A stretch of 64,000 bases of DNA, taken from NCBI RefSeq assembly GCF_024169515.1, contig NZ_JAMKCQ010000001.1, positions 4,340,001-4,404,000 of the forward strand. The letters run 5' to 3'. The notes under the pieces are model-generated. The model worked only from the letters and a program-made list of their open reading frames with translations, did no database searches and had not been told where the DNA came from. The translations under genes were made by a program, and so were the position numbers. Numbering within the stretch: the stretch's first letter is position 1; the number at the start of each line of letters is the position of its first letter. Positions 62,251 to 64,000 of this stretch are shown here, in pieces. This stretch comes from Erwinia aphidicola (GTDB taxonomy: Bacteria; Pseudomonadota; Gammaproteobacteria; Enterobacterales; Enterobacteriaceae).

Positions 62251-63474
62251 ATGACGTTGGAACTTCCCGCTGACCCAGCCACTCCGGTCAGCACAGACAA
62301 TCCCCTGATTACAGCAGCGTCACCGCTGCTGAATGCCATCGTGCAAATCCGCCTGGCGGCCACGCATGACGACCCCGCCGGTCTGCGCCATCAGCTGATC
62401 GACGAAATGCGCCAGTTCGAGAGCCGCTGCAAGCAGGCAGCCATGCCGTTCGAGATGATCATCGGCGCCCGCTACTGCCTGTGTGCGGTGCTGGATGAAG
62501 CCGCGGCGCAAACGCCCTGGGGCAGCCGTGGCGTCTGGTCCGGCAGCGGCCTGCTGGTCACTTTCCATAATGAGAGCTGGGGCGGCGAGAAAGTTTTCCA
62601 GCTGCTGGCGCGGATTTCGCAAAACCCGGCGCAGCATCTCTGGCTGCTTGAATTGATCCACTACTGCTTACTGCTGGGATACGAGGGGCGCTATCGCGGC
62701 ATGGATAATGGTCGCCTGCAGCGTGATGCCGTTCGCACCCGGCTGGCGCAGCTGATCGCCGACGTGCGCGGCACCGCCCCGCTGCCACCGCTGCAGGTGG
62801 CTGAGGGCGCGCAGCACAATGCGCTGTGGCGCCCGCCGGTGCCGCTGTGGGCCTGCACCACCATTGCGGCGTTTATCGCCTGCCTGATCTTCTCCGGTCT
62901 TAACTGGCGGCTGGGTAACGCCGCCGAGCCGCTGCTGCGCGCTATCTGGCAGGTACCGCTGCCAAAAGTGGTGGCCGGTCAGCGCGGTGCCGCTCCGCAG
63001 GCGCTGATTGACCTGCGCCAGCGCCTGAGCGATCTGATTGCCGATCGCCAGCTCGACGTCACCGACAGCGCCAACGGCAGCAAAGTGATTATCGCCGCCG
63101 ATCGCCTGTTTAGCTCGCCTGCTACCGTCCTGTCGCCGGAAGGCCGGGCGCTGGTGGCCCGCGTCGCCACGGCGATGGAGTCAGGTAAAGGCACGATTGT
63201 CGTCAGCGTGTTCACCGACGATCGGCATATTCGCTCCAGCCGCTTCCCCTCAAACTACGAATACTCTACCGCCCAGGCTCGCGCCATCAGCACCATGATG
63301 GCGCAGATGATCGCCCAGCAGGGGATCAGCATACGTGCTCAGGGGCGCGGGGACAGCGGTGCGCTGCTGCCTAACGACAGCCCGGAAAATCGGGCGCAGA
63401 ACCGCCGTGTCGAAATCACCCTGTTTGCTGCTCCGGATAGCGATGACAGCAGCCCAACTACGGGGAAAAACTAA
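62251..63474 (+). CDS. tssL: TssL (DotU/IcmH) type VI membrane protein with OmpA-like domain
   Basis: TssL forms the inner-membrane complex of the type VI secretion system with TssM and TssJ. The 407-residue product has the DotU domain (about 20-190) with ARYCLCAVLDEAAAQTPWGS, LVTFHNESWGGEKVFQLLAR and YCLLLGYEGRYRGMDNGR. One membrane helix (about 199-215, WACTTIAAFIACLIFSGLNW) follows. A C-terminal OmpA-like peptidoglycan-binding domain ends NRAQNRRVEITLF. The domain order is that of the extended TssL class that anchors itself to the cell wall. tssM follows at once. Confidence 0.93.
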   Translation: MTLELPADPATPVSTDNPLITAASPLLNAIVQIRLAATHDDPAGLRHQLIDEMRQFESRCKQAAMPFEMIIGARYCLCAVLDEAAAQTPWGSRGVWSGSGLLVTFHNESWGGEKVFQLLARISQNPAQHLWLLELIHYCLLLGYEGRYRGMDNGRLQRDAVRTRLAQLIADVRGTAPLPPLQVAEGAQHNALWRPPVPLWACTTIAAFIACLIFSGLNWRLGNAAEPLLRAIWQVPLPKVVAGQRGAAPQALIDLRQRLSDLIADRQLDVTDSANGSKVIIAADRLFSSPATVLSPEGRALVARVATAMESGKGTIVVSVFTDDRHIRSSRFPSNYEYSTAQARAISTMMAQMIAQQGISIRAQGRGDSGALLPNDSPENRAQNRRVEITLFAAPDSDDSSPTTGKN

Positions 63475-63475
63475 G

Positions 63476-64000
63476 TTGAAAACCTTTTTCTCATGGCTTT
63501 CCAGCCGCCTGCTATGGGGCCTGCTGGGGATTACCGCGCTTTCTGCCCTGATCTGGATGGTCGGCCCGCTGCTGACCTTTACCCGCTTCCAGGCGCTGGA
63601 AAGCCCGCTGAATCGCCAGCTGCTGATTGGCCTGTGCTATTTCCTTTGGGTGCTGTTCCAGCTGATCCCACAGCTCTACCGCGCCTGGTTCAACAGCAAG
63701 CTGCTGACCCGCCTGCAGCTCAGCAACAGCGACCATGCGGAGCTGCAGGCCACGGGCGAAATGCTTGATAACCGCTTTAGCGAAGCCGCGCTGCTGCTGA
63801 AGAAAACCCAGTTCGGCAAGCGCGATAAAGGGTTCCAGCGCTTCAGCGCCCAGTACCTTTATCAGCTCCCGTGGTATCTGATTGTCGGCGCACCCGGTGC
63901 CGGTAAGACCACCGCGCTGATCAACTCCGGGCTGGAGTTTCCCCTCAGCGACGCGCTGGGTAAAACCGCGCTGCGCGGCGTGGGCGGCACGCGCCACTGC
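63476..64000 (+). CDS. tssM: TssM (IcmF) type VI membrane protein, N-terminal part
   Basis: The gene runs off the right edge; 175 codons are present. From TTG 63476 it reads MKTFFSWLSSRLLWGLLGIT, then two hydrophobic helices (about 10-33 and 48-67) and the cytoplasmic NTPase region with Walker A IVGAPGAGKTTALINSGLEF near residue 139, typical of TssM/IcmF. An in-frame ATG at 63443, overlapping tssL, is an alternative start; the first helix position favours TTG. TssM spans the periplasm to contact TssJ and joins TssL in the membrane complex. Confidence 0.9.
   Translation, partial: MKTFFSWLSSRLLWGLLGITALSALIWMVGPLLTFTRFQALESPLNRQLLIGLCYFLWVLFQLIPQLYRAWFNSKLLTRLQLSNSDHAELQATGEMLDNRFSEAALLLKKTQFGKRDKGFQRFSAQYLYQLPWYLIVGAPGAGKTTALINSGLEFPLSDALGKTALRGVGGTRHC

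Overview
The window looks like a chromosomal segment of an enterobacterium of the Erwiniaceae type (Erwinia/Pantoea). The backbone follows the E. coli K-12 order from ydiJ to astC gene for gene: ydiJ, ydiK, rprA, ppsA, ppsR, aroH, selO, ydiV, nlpC, btuDEC, ihfA, pheTS, rplT, rpmI, infC, thrS, ydiY, ydiZ, yniA, yniB, hxpB, ydjM, tcyP, katE, osmE, nadE, cho, spy, astEBDAC. Several E. coli neighbours are missing (pfkB, cedA, the chb operon, ves) and other genes are present instead (hemSTUV, a DUF2502 gene, kduD, a DUF6515 gene, a TetR/MFS pair). GC is high over most of the window. The identification rests on remembered protein sequences and gene order; no search was run.

Layout. 1-4.4 kb: start of ydiJ, ydiK, the RcsB-controlled small RNA RprA, and ppsA with a Cra site. 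4.9-7 kb: ppsR and aroH. 7-10.7 kb: a Fur-box-preceded hemin import operon hemSTUV without a receptor gene. 10.7-17.2 kb: selO, ydiV, nlpC, the vitamin B12 import genes btuC-btuE-btuD, a DUF2502 gene and ihfA. 17.2-24.1 kb: the translation cluster thrS-infC-rpmI-rplT-pheM-pheS-pheT-ihfA, read on the minus strand, with an ATT-initiated infC and a Phe-codon leader attenuator. 24.3-39 kb: stress and metabolic genes, with LexA boxes at ydjM and cho and a KdgR box at kduD. 39.4-45.6 kb: the arginine succinyltransferase operon astCADBE behind a sigma-54-type promoter.

45.9-64 kb is accessory. An orphan hcp follows two AT-rich genes of unknown function, a 239-residue protein and a 60-residue membrane protein, which together look like a type VI secretion cargo module. 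Then come yneE (bestrophin-like) and ychO (inverse autotransporter without passenger domains). Next is a nine-gene minus-strand operon for an unidentified sugar or polyol: split transketolase, two SDR dehydrogenases, ribose-type ABC importer, DUF2291 lipoprotein and FGGY kinase. It has a divergent DeoR-family regulator and a cluster of palindromic intergenic repeats before its last gene. The right edge is the beginning of a type VI secretion cluster (lipoprotein, tssL with an OmpA domain, tssM cut by the window end).

The genes least explained by known biology are the hcp-linked pair (46.5-47.5 kb), the carbohydrate operon (50.3-60.8 kb) and the structured non-coding region before the type VI cluster (60.9-61.5 kb).
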